From Callaeas wilsoni (taxonomy: Eukaryota; Chordata; Aves; Passeriformes; Callaeidae), in NCBI GenBank assembly GCA_013398955.1, contig VWPU01009583.1, positions 248,001 to 312,000 of the forward strand: a DNA stretch of 64,000 nucleotides, read 5' to 3'. Positions 39,154 to 50,680 of this stretch are shown here, piece after piece; the stretch's first letter is position 1; every line of letters starts with the position of its first letter. The translations under genes were made by a program, and so were the position numbers. The notes under the pieces were generated by a model. That model did no database searches, had not been told where the DNA came from, and saw only the letters and a program-made list of their open reading frames with translations.

Positions 39154-42100
39154 CGAGAAAAAAACCACCACACTATCTCTGTGATGGAACTTTTGAGCGC
39201 CAGAATGACTTTTGCCATTTCTCAAACCTGCATGGTAACCAAAGGCCACAGGCTGGCTCCACTTCCCTTGTATTTAACAAAATAATGTGGTTCAGAACAG
39301 AAAAGCTCAGCTTAAAGGTCACAACAAAATCTATTTTTCTTAACTGTATTATTATACAGAATATTTCCTTAGAGTCACATTCCATGCTAAAGCAGAACGA
39401 GCAGGTTTCAAAATGAATGTAGGTAATGCATTGTACATGCTGTTTTCTAGACACTATGACACTATCACCTTTGTCTCTTTTGGAGTGGGGTTAGGGAGGA
39501 CACTAAACTTCACTAGTCAAAAAAATTTTGATGGAAAAGTGCCAGAACACTTAAGGATAAATATCATAGCAAACCAAATGAACACCTGTCAAAACCATAT
39601 ATCATGACTTAAAAAGCTTTAGGAAAGCAACTCATATGCTCATATGTTGGACTATTTCTAATAAAAATTAATCAATAGTTATAAAAGTAGTTATAAAAAG
39701 CATCATCTCTTTCCAGGCCTAAACAAAATTTCCAGATACAAGTCCAGATGACACACCAGGCAGAACCAAACTTTTTTTTTGCTTATTTTCTCAACTGAAA
39801 GAGCACTGGAGTGTTTGGTTCAGCCTATTCCTTTTGTTTTGATTTTGTTCCTTCGCAATCAGCTCTGAGCTAGAGGTTGACTAGAGGTGAATTACTAGAA
39901 ATGGGATATTTTAAAGGTTTTCTACTGACTGAGGATTAGCAAAGACCTTTTATTGCCCAAAGGAACCTCAGTGAGCAATGATACTACTTATGGATACCAA
40001 AGAGGGGGCCATGGGGTAAATCTTATTCCCACCATTTTTCTTCCTTTTGAAAAGGTTGCCACCCACAGAATGTTGTAACAACGCAACTTAGTGGATAAAA
40101 GGGGTAATACCTAGATTTTAGACAAGGAAGTGGATGGAGAACTTCCTTGAGTCTTTTAATCTTTCCAGTTTACAGACATCCTGTGAAATTCACCTTTCTG
40201 CTCTGTTTACTTCCTAGTTTCAGATATACTATAAGACACTAAATAAAGCCAAAAACTCCAGATATCATATGAAAGATCTTTTGTCGTCTTCATTTATGTA
40301 ATGTCTTCTTCCTCCTCTCAACCTTTAAAATAGATCTGTTTGACATGGATTGTGATTCAGCTCTTTCTTTGAAGTATGGGCAGGGGAATCTCAGACCACA
40401 ACCACCGTGATACCAGGTACTCTATCAAAAAAGAGCATGCGTATAAGGATATGCATAGAGCACATACATATGTGCCACCAGAAAGATCCATATCAAATCG
40501 AAGCGATAAAAAGAGCAAACAAAAGAGACACGATAAGAATATTCTTATGAAGCATTGCATAATTGTGTGTGGGTTTTTCATGTCTGATAAAAATGAAACA
40601 CCTTTTATTAAGAAGCAATGACCTTTACAAGAAGTGGCCTAATCTACAAAATATTTCAGAGCAATATTAATCAGCACAATAACAAAGTTTATATAGCAAA
40701 AATCCTGCTAGTCAACACTAGAACTTTACTGAAAAAAAACAAACACAGATCTTGCTATGAGTGTGTAACATTGTAAATTCACACCAAAGAATGAGAGCAC
40801 TGATGCACAGCATTACTACATATAGAAACATATAAAATATAGAATGTAAGTTTGATTTTTATTTTTTAACCATAATACATAAAGAAACCATTATCTAACC
40901 CAGAGTTATCTTGGAATAAATGTAAATTGTATGAAAGAAATCAAACTTAACTCCGTACAAGACATTTTAGATTGCGTGGGTTTTTGTTTCCAGGACACTG
41001 ATGAAAAGAGAAGCACCTGGTATTCCTGCTTTAAATGTGAGAAGTAAATAATATTAAGGCTTTTCTTCCCTGAATATTTTACAAGTGTCATTTTATGGGC
41101 ATTAACACATTTATTCGAAAAAAAATCTGCTACTAGTAACCTAACTTAAATTATACATGCCTACAAAAGTGGATATATTTGTCCTTTCTAGATAAATGAG
41201 TAGTCAGCCTACTCAAATGTAAAAAAACATTTTGCTCGCTTGAAGATTTTAACAGATCAAGAACAATTGCTACACTTGCAATTAATTTTTTCCCATCTGC
41301 AGAGGTTTGATCCATGTTTACGCAGGAACTTAGGGTTCCAGATAATAGTCAATAATAAAACATGATGGAGATGGGAATTATGAGAACTAACAACAGGACC
41401 ATGCTGCTAAAAGGAGTGAGTTTTTTTCCATGTAGATTTCTGCTCAGCTGTAACATATACACAGTTTGGGTCTCTTTAAGGAAGATGAATTGAAAAGCAA
41501 ATATTTTTCTTCCTCCTCACACTTATACAAGATCAGCAAAAACTGATTGGCCTCTTTCTACATGCACACTTCGTACTCAGCTCTATTTAGCATAGTGCCA
41601 TCTGGGCCTAATTTTTTTTTTCCTTCTGACATCAGCAAGCTTCATAATGCAAAGAAAATTTCCTTTGATGCTAAGGCTAGATCAAGAAGAATGAGCAGGC
41701 CAGCAGGTTTTTCCACATTTAGACAGCCAGATAAACTCCTACTCATCTTCATCACACACTGCTGAAGAGTCAAAATTTTCCTACAGAGGCTCAATGGCTT
41801 AAAAGAAAAAAACAGGCATTGTTGTACAGTCAACAGTCAATAACTTTCAAATTCCGCAACTGCCAGCTCCTTTAATATTTACACAGAGTAAGGTATCCCC
41901 CTTACAGTTCCAGGATTTTTTTAAATAGGAAAGCAAAGGCAAAGTTAGACCTCTGTCCATACACCACTACATAAGACTTCTTCTATCCCCTCTCATCAGC
42001 AGCACTACTTATTGGCATTTTTGTGAGCATGTCATAAGAGAAAGGTACCAGCAATGCACATTCATGTTCTCAAGCTCAGCTTCTGGTAAAGCTCTGCCAG

Positions 42101-45100
42101 TTTCCAAGGTAATAGCCTCCTTGATTATTGCTTGAGGTTTGTGTTCACATTCAGAACAGATTTCTAAAGAAAATAGCTAAGTCTTCCTTTATCTTCACCA
42201 CATGATTTTTTTTTTTCAAGTTGCTTATAACTTTGCACATATTTTAACTGCTTGGGTCAAAGTCTGCAATCGTGTCTGAATGGGTAAAACTTTTTTTTTT
42301 TATTTCAACTGAAACAATGCATTCATTGCTGAAGCTCAAGTGCCTTCCCCATGTCAAAAATTGGATACACACATGATCTGCAGCCAAGACTTGTAGTAAT
42401 ACAGTTGCATTCCACTAAGACAAACACACAGCTTTTCTCTCCATCATTTGTGCTCTTTGAAGATAAAGATTTGCCAGAGATTTGGTGTCAAGACTTTGAC
42501 AGATGCCACTTGCACCAATCTATTTCAACATACAGATGATCAGGAATTTATCATTGTATCTGTGAGCTGCAGTGAAGCAAAGAACCAGAACTGAGAACTT
42601 TAACAGTTCAAAGAAACTGACTGAAGCAGCACTCACAAGAACACCTCGATGCATATTCCTGCTGTGGAATAAATGTGTGAGCTAAGGCTTGGCTACCTGA
42701 AAAAACAACAAAACACACTCCACCATGTACCTGCATGTCTGAAAGGTCAGAGCTTTATTCAAAGGGCAGGCACAGTATCCTGTAACGCTGATAATCCCCT
42801 GCCTATCATCTCTTCCCTTTTGTTATTGAAAGGAATCTCTCTTCAACCATCCTACTCATCAGATGACAAGACAATCACTCTCAAAGGTCAGACCCATGAC
42901 CTTCAGTTTAAACTACAGAAGACAGAGCAGTAAATTGCATCATTCAGAGTCACCAATGTGGAGCTCCAAAAAAAGACTGCATACTGGATGAGAAGTGGAG
43001 TTCCCAAAGGCACCATGCCTATTTGATATGGTCTAGATACCAAAAGTGGTATATTTCTATACACCATTCCTGTAGTTACAAAGCAGTTTCTCATTAAATT
43101 TCGCACTATGTGACATGTGTAAGACTTGAATACCAAGCAAAAACCTTGCTCCATTAAATAATTCCCTCAAAGAGCTCTTCCCAACAATAAACAATTGTAC
43201 TGTGACAGTTCCAACAATTTCTAGGGCATTATTGATAAAGTAGCAGTACTCTGCATTCTGCATCACTGTGGCTTTTCTTTGAGTATTTCATCTTTCCTCA
43301 GTGGCACGCTATCTTTGCTAATACACACGATTTATGATATTTCTGAAAAGAAATAGCTTTCCTTCTTGAAAACAAGGTCTGCAGAAAGACATGCATTTTA
43401 TTACAGCAGTCGTTTATCTTATCCTCATTCATTTTCACTCATTCTTCTCTTCTCAATACTCACTTATTCTTTCTTGACCAAATAACAATTCTGTGCACTG
43501 TACTGTTCAGTAGAGACTTTTACCTCTTCAGGCCAGAAAAAAGTTCTCAGACTCACTCTTCGCCCCTGATTTTTTACTCCTTGCTCTTGTTAAAATCTGG
43601 GGATTAGTGACAAACATACCAAAACAACTACAGAAAAGTAAAAATTACTACCAAGACAAGTTTTAGTGCAATGCAGACTGTTATCAAAGAAAAACAGTAA
43701 AAATTTTAAATTATAGGAAATTTGTTGAGCATTTGAAATGAAAGGAAGTGTGCAAAGACAAAGATGTATCTTAACTGATTTATTTCATGACAGAGAGGAG
43801 CTGAGCATATGGCCTGGAGTTCTATCCATTGCAATGGCAATGTTAAAAGCAGAGCAAGCTGCAAAATACATCCTAAGTAAATTGACAATGCATTGGAGTC
43901 ATTCTTTACTTGTTCTGAAATGCTACTCAAGCAGCAATGACTGCTTTTATGATTTATATCTGCAAATACCAGTATTTGTACAAACCAAAAGTGGGAATGA
44001 TTCAAGGATGGTTGCATCAGCATAATGCCATGCAAAATTATCACAGTCACAACAGCTTTGAACACCTGGAACACATTAAACTTACTACTGAAGTGGTTGT
44101 CATCTTTGGCATGCAGAAAAAAAAACCAGAAAAAAATCCCCCAAAATTAGATTGCTTATTTCTTCACATTTTTAGATATGCATTGACAAAAACCAGGTCT
44201 ATTATGGAAAATAAGATTAAAAACATTGTAATATTAAGCTTCAAAGGAGGAAAACGACCAATTAAAATAAAAAGAAGAAGCAGAATTAAAGGTATCACAC
44301 TGGAAGCCTGAGTTTTTCTAACTATAAATCCCCCCAGTTCATTACTGTAATAAAATCAACACACAGTAATCTAGTATTTTTCATTTATAAGCTGCAAAAT
44401 CTACAGGAAAGTTTTCTCAGCTGATAACAGCATTGCCTTGTTAAGCTAGATATGGAATACTTTGATTTTGAGGGTATTTAATGCTATTTTTAACTTTAAA
44501 AGTACTAGTTCTTCCTTGCTGTAAGGAGCAACGTGCCACCTTGGAGCCACACGCCATGGATCACTATTAGCAAAATCACATATGCATCTTGCTGAGATGC
44601 AGGAGATTAAACTTAAGTGAAATAGAAACACATCCAAATAATCCAATCAGACAAAGAAGGAATGTAAGAAGACCTGCAGATGTGTTAACAGTGTTTTATA
44701 AAGCCTTCCTGGTGATGACAGAAGGTGAAATCACACTGCAGGAAAACAATAACCATTACTTCCATTAAGCTGTGATTCCACTTGAAAGCTGTGTGTAGCT
44801 CTGGTAATATTCACCACCAGGCTGCAAAGAGTAGCATGAATGATAAGACTGAGAAACTGATTTATGGGAAAAGATTAGGAGTTAAACACATGGAATTTTT
44901 GTATCTAATAGTGAAGAGTGAGCTTGAGCATCCATTACTATTTGATAGATGGAACTTCTAAGGAGAAGGAAATCTATCTAGTGTGACACATGAGAAATAG
45001 AAGTAAAATTATGAAGACCAGAAGACAGAAATTTTTGAAAGACCTTCCTTATGAGGATCTTCCCTCTGTGAAATAATTATACTGTGAAATTGCTTCAGAC

Positions 45101-46780
45101 TGTCATAGATAAAAGTTTCAAAAGTGGGCTGCAGTGAGCACTTTCACTTTCGCAGGGATACGGACAGGCTAATACAGCCATTTCTCCTAGGCCCCTGGAT
45201 AACTCTGCTCAAGTTTGAAGGGACTAGCAGCAGCTGATGGGCCAAAGGCAATTGAGCCATGACCTATTCTACTGCCTTCTTACCTTTCCTTCCATGTGCA
45301 TCTAACTACCTCAGTTGCTGCTCATACTGACTCACTTTACGTGCATATACACGGCTGTTGCTTCTACCCCGATCTCTTAAAAATGGACATAGACATTGCC
45401 ACTGACACGTGGAACAACAGCACATGTACGTGTCCATCTGCAGAACGAATCAATGCATGTGTGTTAAATCACTTCACAGCAGTGACAGAGGCTTGCAAAT
45501 CAGGAATAAAGAAAAAAAGAAATCTACACACAATGACTGTGAGCCATAAGCACTCACTGCAAGGAGCCCATCAACACGACTGGCAGTGCCATGCACCTTT
45601 TCTAGGTGCATCATTTGATGCTTCCATGTACATTTCCACATGAGCTGGATTCCAAATGTAGAGCAGAACTTGCATCAGTCTTGATACTTGTTTCCCTAGT
45701 GATGGACATGGTTATTAGTACTGGGTATGTCACACGCCAAGCACAGGTAAGTAGCAGATTTGGCGTTCAAAGACAGATCTTTCTAACGACACAGCATTTT
45801 TACCCCAATTGCAACCATAGAAACTCTCATAATTCTTAAGCAAGTGTACATTGAAATCATTCTTGGGAAAAGGCAGCTCTTGAGGAATATACGAGTTCAC
45901 TGTCAAATAAGATTTGTAAAAACAACATCCTGGCCTTGTCACTCCTGATATGTACAATGCCAGGGTAATGATATATAGTAAAGCTTCCAAAAACATCCTG
46001 GTTGCACAGAGACACTTAAGAGAAATGTCTTTCAATTTGTTTCCTGCATCGCTCAAAGTGACTGCTAATAATGAACAGAAAAATAAGGGATAACCGATAA
46101 TCAATATTGAAGTATGCCTACTTTTTTAAAAAAAATACTCCAACTGCCTTTTTAAAGAGTTAAGGCTTCTAAAATTACTTACCCAAAGTGGCCCCCTTAA
46201 AAGCCCATCTTCCCTAATCTAGGTACAAAATATTTTGGTGGGTTTTTTTTCCACTCATTACAAACTTTACTCTAAGTAAGTGGTCAGGCACCTAAAAAAA
46301 TAAGCAATTTAAAAAGCAAAATATTTAGAGATATGACACTGCTGTTCAACTCAACTCTGGTTGGTGACCATTTCCTCAAAAACAACATTTTAAAGCCAAT
46401 GTTTGTTTTGGCATTTAGCTACCTTCATATATGCTGATATGTAGATAACCAATATATATAGATATCAAATAAACATATGTAAATATCCAATACAGAAGTA
46501 TTGGAATTTACTCACATTTCAGATATTGAGATGTAAGCCTCTGAAATCAAGACAATTCCCTGGTGTTACAGAGTTTTCTAGTTTAATCTTATCACTCCTC
46601 ATACACATATCAAGTGGGTATCATGGTGTTTCCAGCTCTGTAAGCTTGCAAAATAGACACCAAAATCCTGTTAGGACAGAATTTTTACTGGGCGACTAAT
46701 GTGTATTACCTTAGTATACATTTCATTAACATGCGCTATGGAGATTTATTGAATATAGGTATTTAGAAACTCATTTTAAC

Positions 46781-46855
46781 CAAAAAAATTAAAATAAAAA
46801 AATTTTAAAATAAAAAATTTTTTAAAATCATTAACAATTCAAAATTTTGACTTAG
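46781..46855. repeat. AT-only low-complexity tract
   Basis: Alternating A runs and TTTT blocks (AAATTTTAAAATAAAAAATTTTTTAAAA-type sequence), almost free of G and C. No coding or structured element is implied. Confidence 0.8.
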
Positions 46856-47406
46856 TGAAGGGGAAAGAGACTTCAACCTGAAAAATGTGTCTACTTCAAA
46901 ATTGTTAAGCTCCACAGTGATGTCAGAAAGTGATTCTACAACAACAGACAGAAAGTACTGGAAAGACTATTGCTCCTTACACTCACTGTCTAATGAGTGG
47001 CCAGTTAGGGTGTTGTACAAACTCAATTAGTGAAGAAACTTGTGAAGTGTATAAGATATATAAAAAACTGTAATTTTATGTACTGTAAAATAAATTTGAG
47101 ACTTACTGTCACAGCAGTTCAGTGAATAATTCAGTAAACCTCAAGAAAAATGGGTATGAATATGATTTAATGTCTACAGAGAAACTGTACAAAACTTGTG
47201 AACAGATAATATATTATTTGGCCCAAAAATGACTCTCTACTCATAGCTGATAGAAGTTACAAGAACTTTAAGTCAGATGCCTTAAGTCTCAGATCCAAAA
47301 CTTCTTAGGAAATCCATGGTTTTTTCCTTATGAGTTGCGTTATAAGAACCAGAATACTCAATTAATTATTATTGGTAAAGACGCTTTCCTCAATGTCTCC
47401 TTTAAT

Positions 47407-47483
47407 AAACAATTGTGAAGTACAGTCCATCAGAAAAGGTGTTTTTCTGTCTTTCCTGATGGACTTATTCTTCACAGTTGTTT
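47407..47483 (+). ncRNA. Pre-miRNA-like hairpin
   Basis: A 77-base foldback. Arms 47407-47420 and 47470-47483 pair over 14 positions (13 Watson-Crick, one G-T at 47413/47477). After a 3-by-4 internal loop, 47424-47433 pairs perfectly with 47456-47465. One A-C mismatch follows, then 47435-47440 pairs with 47449-47454 (four Watson-Crick, two G-T), closing an 8-base loop at 47441-47448. That makes 27 Watson-Crick plus 3 wobble pairs, which fits the length, small internal loop and loop size of a microRNA precursor. Because the three wobbles are G-U in a plus-strand transcript and would be A-C mismatches in a minus-strand one, the plus strand folds better. I do not recognise a known miRNA seed. 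Alternatives are a fossil of a small palindromic DNA transposon, though I see no target duplication, or chance. Confidence 0.4.
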
Positions 47484-47579
47484 TACAAAGAACACTGAAA
47501 ACCAAAACACAGGCACTGTCTTCCCTAATATTAATGTGATATTAGAAGGGGGAGAACATACTTCTTTCATCATTTAAAT

Positions 47580-47945
47580 TCTTCGGAAATGAAAATGGAG
47601 AGAGGAAACCGGTGTTACTGGAAGAGAATTGTTTGGTTTTCAGTGGTTTATCAGGCTTGAATTGTTCTCGTTTTAGCAGGATATCTTCATGCATTTTCCC
47701 TATGGGTATATAAAAACTACGGTCAGCATCTCGGTATCTGATTTGCCCCGGGGAAGAAAGTGAAGAGCAAAGCAGGTCTCTATCTCTATTTCTGCTTGGC
47801 TGAGGTTACTCATACATTGTGCCAATCCGTTCATGTAGGAGAAACAGGAGAATAGCAGTAGCAAGCATGCCCTTGGGTAAATCTAATGCTTGGAGAGCAG
47901 CAGGTCAGGAGGTTTATTGAAACATAACAGACAAGCTTTACGATC
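47580..47945. promoter_or_regulatory. CpG-richer block with a TATA-like box
   Basis: Eight CpG dinucleotides (47584, 47610, 47669, 47720, 47732, 47749, 47828, 47941) lie within about 360 bases, clearly denser than the surrounding sequence. TATATAAAA at 47707-47715 is a good TATA-box match. A start would be expected around 47735, and AATAAA occurs at 48005-48010. The block could be a promoter, a conserved element or an unrecognised LTR fragment; I could not find matching LTR ends. Confidence 0.2.
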
Positions 47946-49599
47946 TTCCTTGAATGTCAGGTATCTGAAAACTAAGTAACATTAGCATATAATTCTACAT
48001 TAAGAATAAAGACTTACGCTGTTTCATAGCAGCCTAGAAGCAGTTTTGCAAGGTTGTAAAGGGAAACTCAGGATCTTTCCCACTCCTTGCCAGACTTTTC
48101 CTTCCAAGGCCAAAGTTACCAATATATGGGAGATAAGCTATAAATAAAATAATAGATATACACAGCTTCACCATATATATTACAGTACTTTTCACATCAA
48201 AGTCCAATGTTCAGTCAATATTTGTGTTAACAGCATTACTCAAAAACGCCTAGGGACTCACTAGTGTCTCGTTGGCATCACTGAAATCAGTCATAACAGG
48301 AATAGCATTTTTAATGTCATCTAATTAACTACTTTCTGTTCCTAAAAGCACAGCTTTTCTACCCAATTTCATTGCAAGAAGTGGGAACTACTTGCATGGA
48401 TAAGGAATGACACTGAACAGTAATTAAAGTACATTCGCCAAAGTTCTTTCATTGATTACTTCTTTTTTGGTTAAAATTTCTTCCCAACTAAATGAGTAAA
48501 TTATATACTAATGCCATATAATAGAATTTTTTTTCCCTCTCATTCACCTAAACTCATGAAAATACTAAGTCCAAAGTAAAGAACCAAATACATCTCCCAC
48601 CGGTACATCAGCCAAGTGCAATTCTTGTTTTAAGAACTTTGCGTAATTTGTTCACCTATTTCTTTCCACTATGATCACAGCTCTCATTTCTTGTAACCAG
48701 AAGTAAGCCTCAGTTTTCTCTAACACTTAACAACTGAAACTCCTTAATGTCAAGAAATAAAATGAAATGACAAGCCAATTTTGCTGCAAGTCTTTGACAA
48801 TAGGTCACATGATGGATTTCTGGTTTAAAGCACAAAAGACAGCCTTTCCTGAGTAGTCACTCTGAGGAATAAAAAATGTCAGCTTCTTGGTAAAGCTGAT
48901 CTGAACCACAAAACCTTCACCTGAAAGAGGTAGGTCCTTCTTGGAGCACCAGTATTTCTAAGAACTGGAATATAAATATACTTCTAAGTATAGGCTCAGG
49001 TCCCCTGTCTTCATACAATGATCTGGATTTTGTCACAAATTTTACATCCATTTATCTAATTTTGAACCATTAATCCTTCAGGGGCAACTGCAAGATGAAA
49101 TCATCAACTCTGTCTGCTGGTAAAAAAACAGGAAAAAATAAGGCACAAAGCTTCTTAACGTGTTAAAAAGAAAAAAAAATCACATTTAAATGCAGCAATA
49201 TTTCTTCCATTTCCCACTCTCAAATGGTGATCAATTTTAAAAGTCTGACCTATATAAGCATCTATGCAGACAAATACTAAAGTAATGAGAAACAAGTCTG
49301 CAGCCCTCTGCTCCTTGAATTCCAATGCAGGTTTAGGGCACTAGGTTACAAACTCTGTGAAAGAGCGATTTTCTCCATATCTCCTGGAAAGCAGACATTG
49401 TACAGATAAGCAGGCTTCAGAGAACAGCACAGAGGATACCTGAAGCTAGTGTCCTCATTCTTGCTGCTCAAGAAAAAGTGCTTTAACAGCTGCTTCTTTA
49501 GTAAAATTTGTCCTCAATTGTTTAAAAATTATAGACACTCCCTGGGGAACTTTACTGGCCAGAAATGCAAGACCTCTCTGCAACACTATTATTATTCTG
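47946..49599. other. Unique non-coding sequence
   Basis: Nothing assignable is seen between the CpG-richer block and the CR1 copy. The sequence is AT-rich, with no open frame of note and no repeats. Confidence 0.55.
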
Positions 49600-50680
49600 A
49601 TATAAGATGACAGGGTAGGAGGATGTCTCTAAACTGGAGGGACATGGATTTGACAAATGGACCACTTAGTGGATAAGAAATTGACTGGATGGTTGCACAA
49701 AAAGAGTTGCAGTCAGTGACTCGATGTCCAAGTAGTGACCAGTGACAGGTGGTGTCTCAGGGCTCGGTATTGAGACAGGTGGCACTTTAACATTGCTGTC
49801 ACTGACACGCACAGTGGGATTGAGCGCAGCCTCAGCAAGTTTGCCAATGACACTGAGCTGTGTGCTGCAGCTGACGTGCTGGAGGGAAGGGATGCCATCC
49901 AGAGGGGCCTGGGCGCACTTAGAGGTGAGCCCATGAAGTTCAACAAGGCCAAGTATAAGGTCCTGCACATGGGTTGGGACAATCCCGACCATAAATACAG
50001 GCTGGGTGGAGAAAGGACTGAGCCCTGAGGAGAAGGACTTGGGGGTATTGGATGACAAGAAGCTTGACATGAAACAGCAATATGTGTCTGCAGCCCAGAA
50101 AGCCAACTGTGTCCTGAGCCACATCCAAAGCAGCATGGCCAGCAGCTTGAGGGAGATTATTCCCTCCCTCTACTCTGCTCCTGTGGGTCCCCAACTGGAG
50201 TGCTGCATCCAGCTCTGGAGCCCACAAAATAAGAAGGACATGGACTTAAAGCAAGTCCAGAGAATGGCCACAAAAATTATTAGAGGGCTGAAGCATCTCT
50301 CCTATGAAGATAGCCTGAGAGCTGGGGTTTCTTGGCCAGAAGAAGCCTCCACAGAGATATTTTAGCAGCCTTCCTGTACCTAAAGGTTGCCTACAAGAAA
50401 TCCAGAGAGGGACTTTTTACAAGGTCATACTATGACAGCATAACGGGAAATGGCTTCAAACTGACAGGGTAAGTTTAGATTAAATATTAGGAAGAAATTC
50501 TTTACTGTGAAGTTGATGAGGCACTGGAACAGGTTGCCCAGAGAAGTTGTGGAGGCCCTATCCCCGGATATATCAGAGGGGGCTTTAAAAAACCTGGTCT
50601 AGTAGAAGGTGTCCCTGCCCAATGCACCCCTGAACTAGATGGTCTTGAAAGTTCCTTCCAACCAAAACCATTCTATAATG
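49600..50680 (+). mobile_element. CR1 LINE, 5'-truncated, with degenerate pol (reverse transcriptase) 3' part and 3' UTR
   Basis: This is the 3' end of a chicken-repeat-1 non-LTR retrotransposon in plus orientation. The coding part corresponds to the C-terminal region of the reverse-transcriptase protein: GIERSLSKFANDTELC around 49810-49857, then LEGRDAIQRG, MKFNKAKYKVLHMG, LGGERTEP, and in another frame SPEEKDLGVLDDKKLDMKQQY, CVLSHIQSSMAS, then PQLECCIQLWSPQNKKDMDLKQVQRMATKIIRGLKHLSYEDSL up to about 50310. The usual FADD active-site motif reads FAND (AAT at 49846-49848). A TAG stop sits at 49733-49735, and the frame changes between about 49990 and 50020, so it is dead. The 3' UTR follows, with the diagnostic GCACTGGAACAGGTTGCCCAGAGAAG block near 50521-50546 and the TTCCTTCCAACCAAAACCATTCTATA end. 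Only one degenerate copy of the terminal 8-bp repeat remains. The 5' boundary is approximate. Confidence 0.95.
49679..50365 (+). pseudogene. Remnant of CR1 reverse-transcriptase gene (C-terminal part)
   Basis: Coding remnant inside the CR1 copy, broken by a stop at 49733-49735, the substitution in the FADD motif (FAND), and at least one frameshift near 50000. The longest intact piece is 50006-50365 (119 codons), which covers the conserved EKDLGVLDDKKL...ECCIQLWSPQ...IIRGLKHLSYEDSL stretch typical of the region downstream of the polymerase palm. The full family protein is about 900-1000 residues; only the last fifth or so is represented. No function is possible for this copy. Confidence 0.9.

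Larger units (their letters stand above)
37736..47406. other. Unique non-coding sequence
   Basis: Nearly 10 kb without an assignable gene or transposon. Local items: the A24 run at 39130-39153 (listed); an A/C-rich patch at 44121-44150; a slightly GC-richer stretch at 45120-45640 with a 115-codon plus frame whose Cys/His/Thr-rich product matches no family I know; and AT-only low complexity at 46781-46855. Overlapping frames near 43706-44311 on both strands and 45730-46104 (minus) look like chance. Confidence 0.55.

Noticed and set aside
43706..44311. Overlapping frames of 95-124 codons on both strands
   Set aside because: Mutually overlapping frames on opposite strands with no recognisable product point to a stop-poor stretch, not genes.
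45296..46104. Frames of 115 codons (plus) and 124 codons (minus)
   Set aside because: Neither product resembles a known family, and they lack polyadenylation and splice context.
49742..50227. Minus-strand and alternate plus-strand frames inside the CR1 copy
   Set aside because: Shadows of the CR1 reverse-transcriptase sequence read in the wrong frame or strand.
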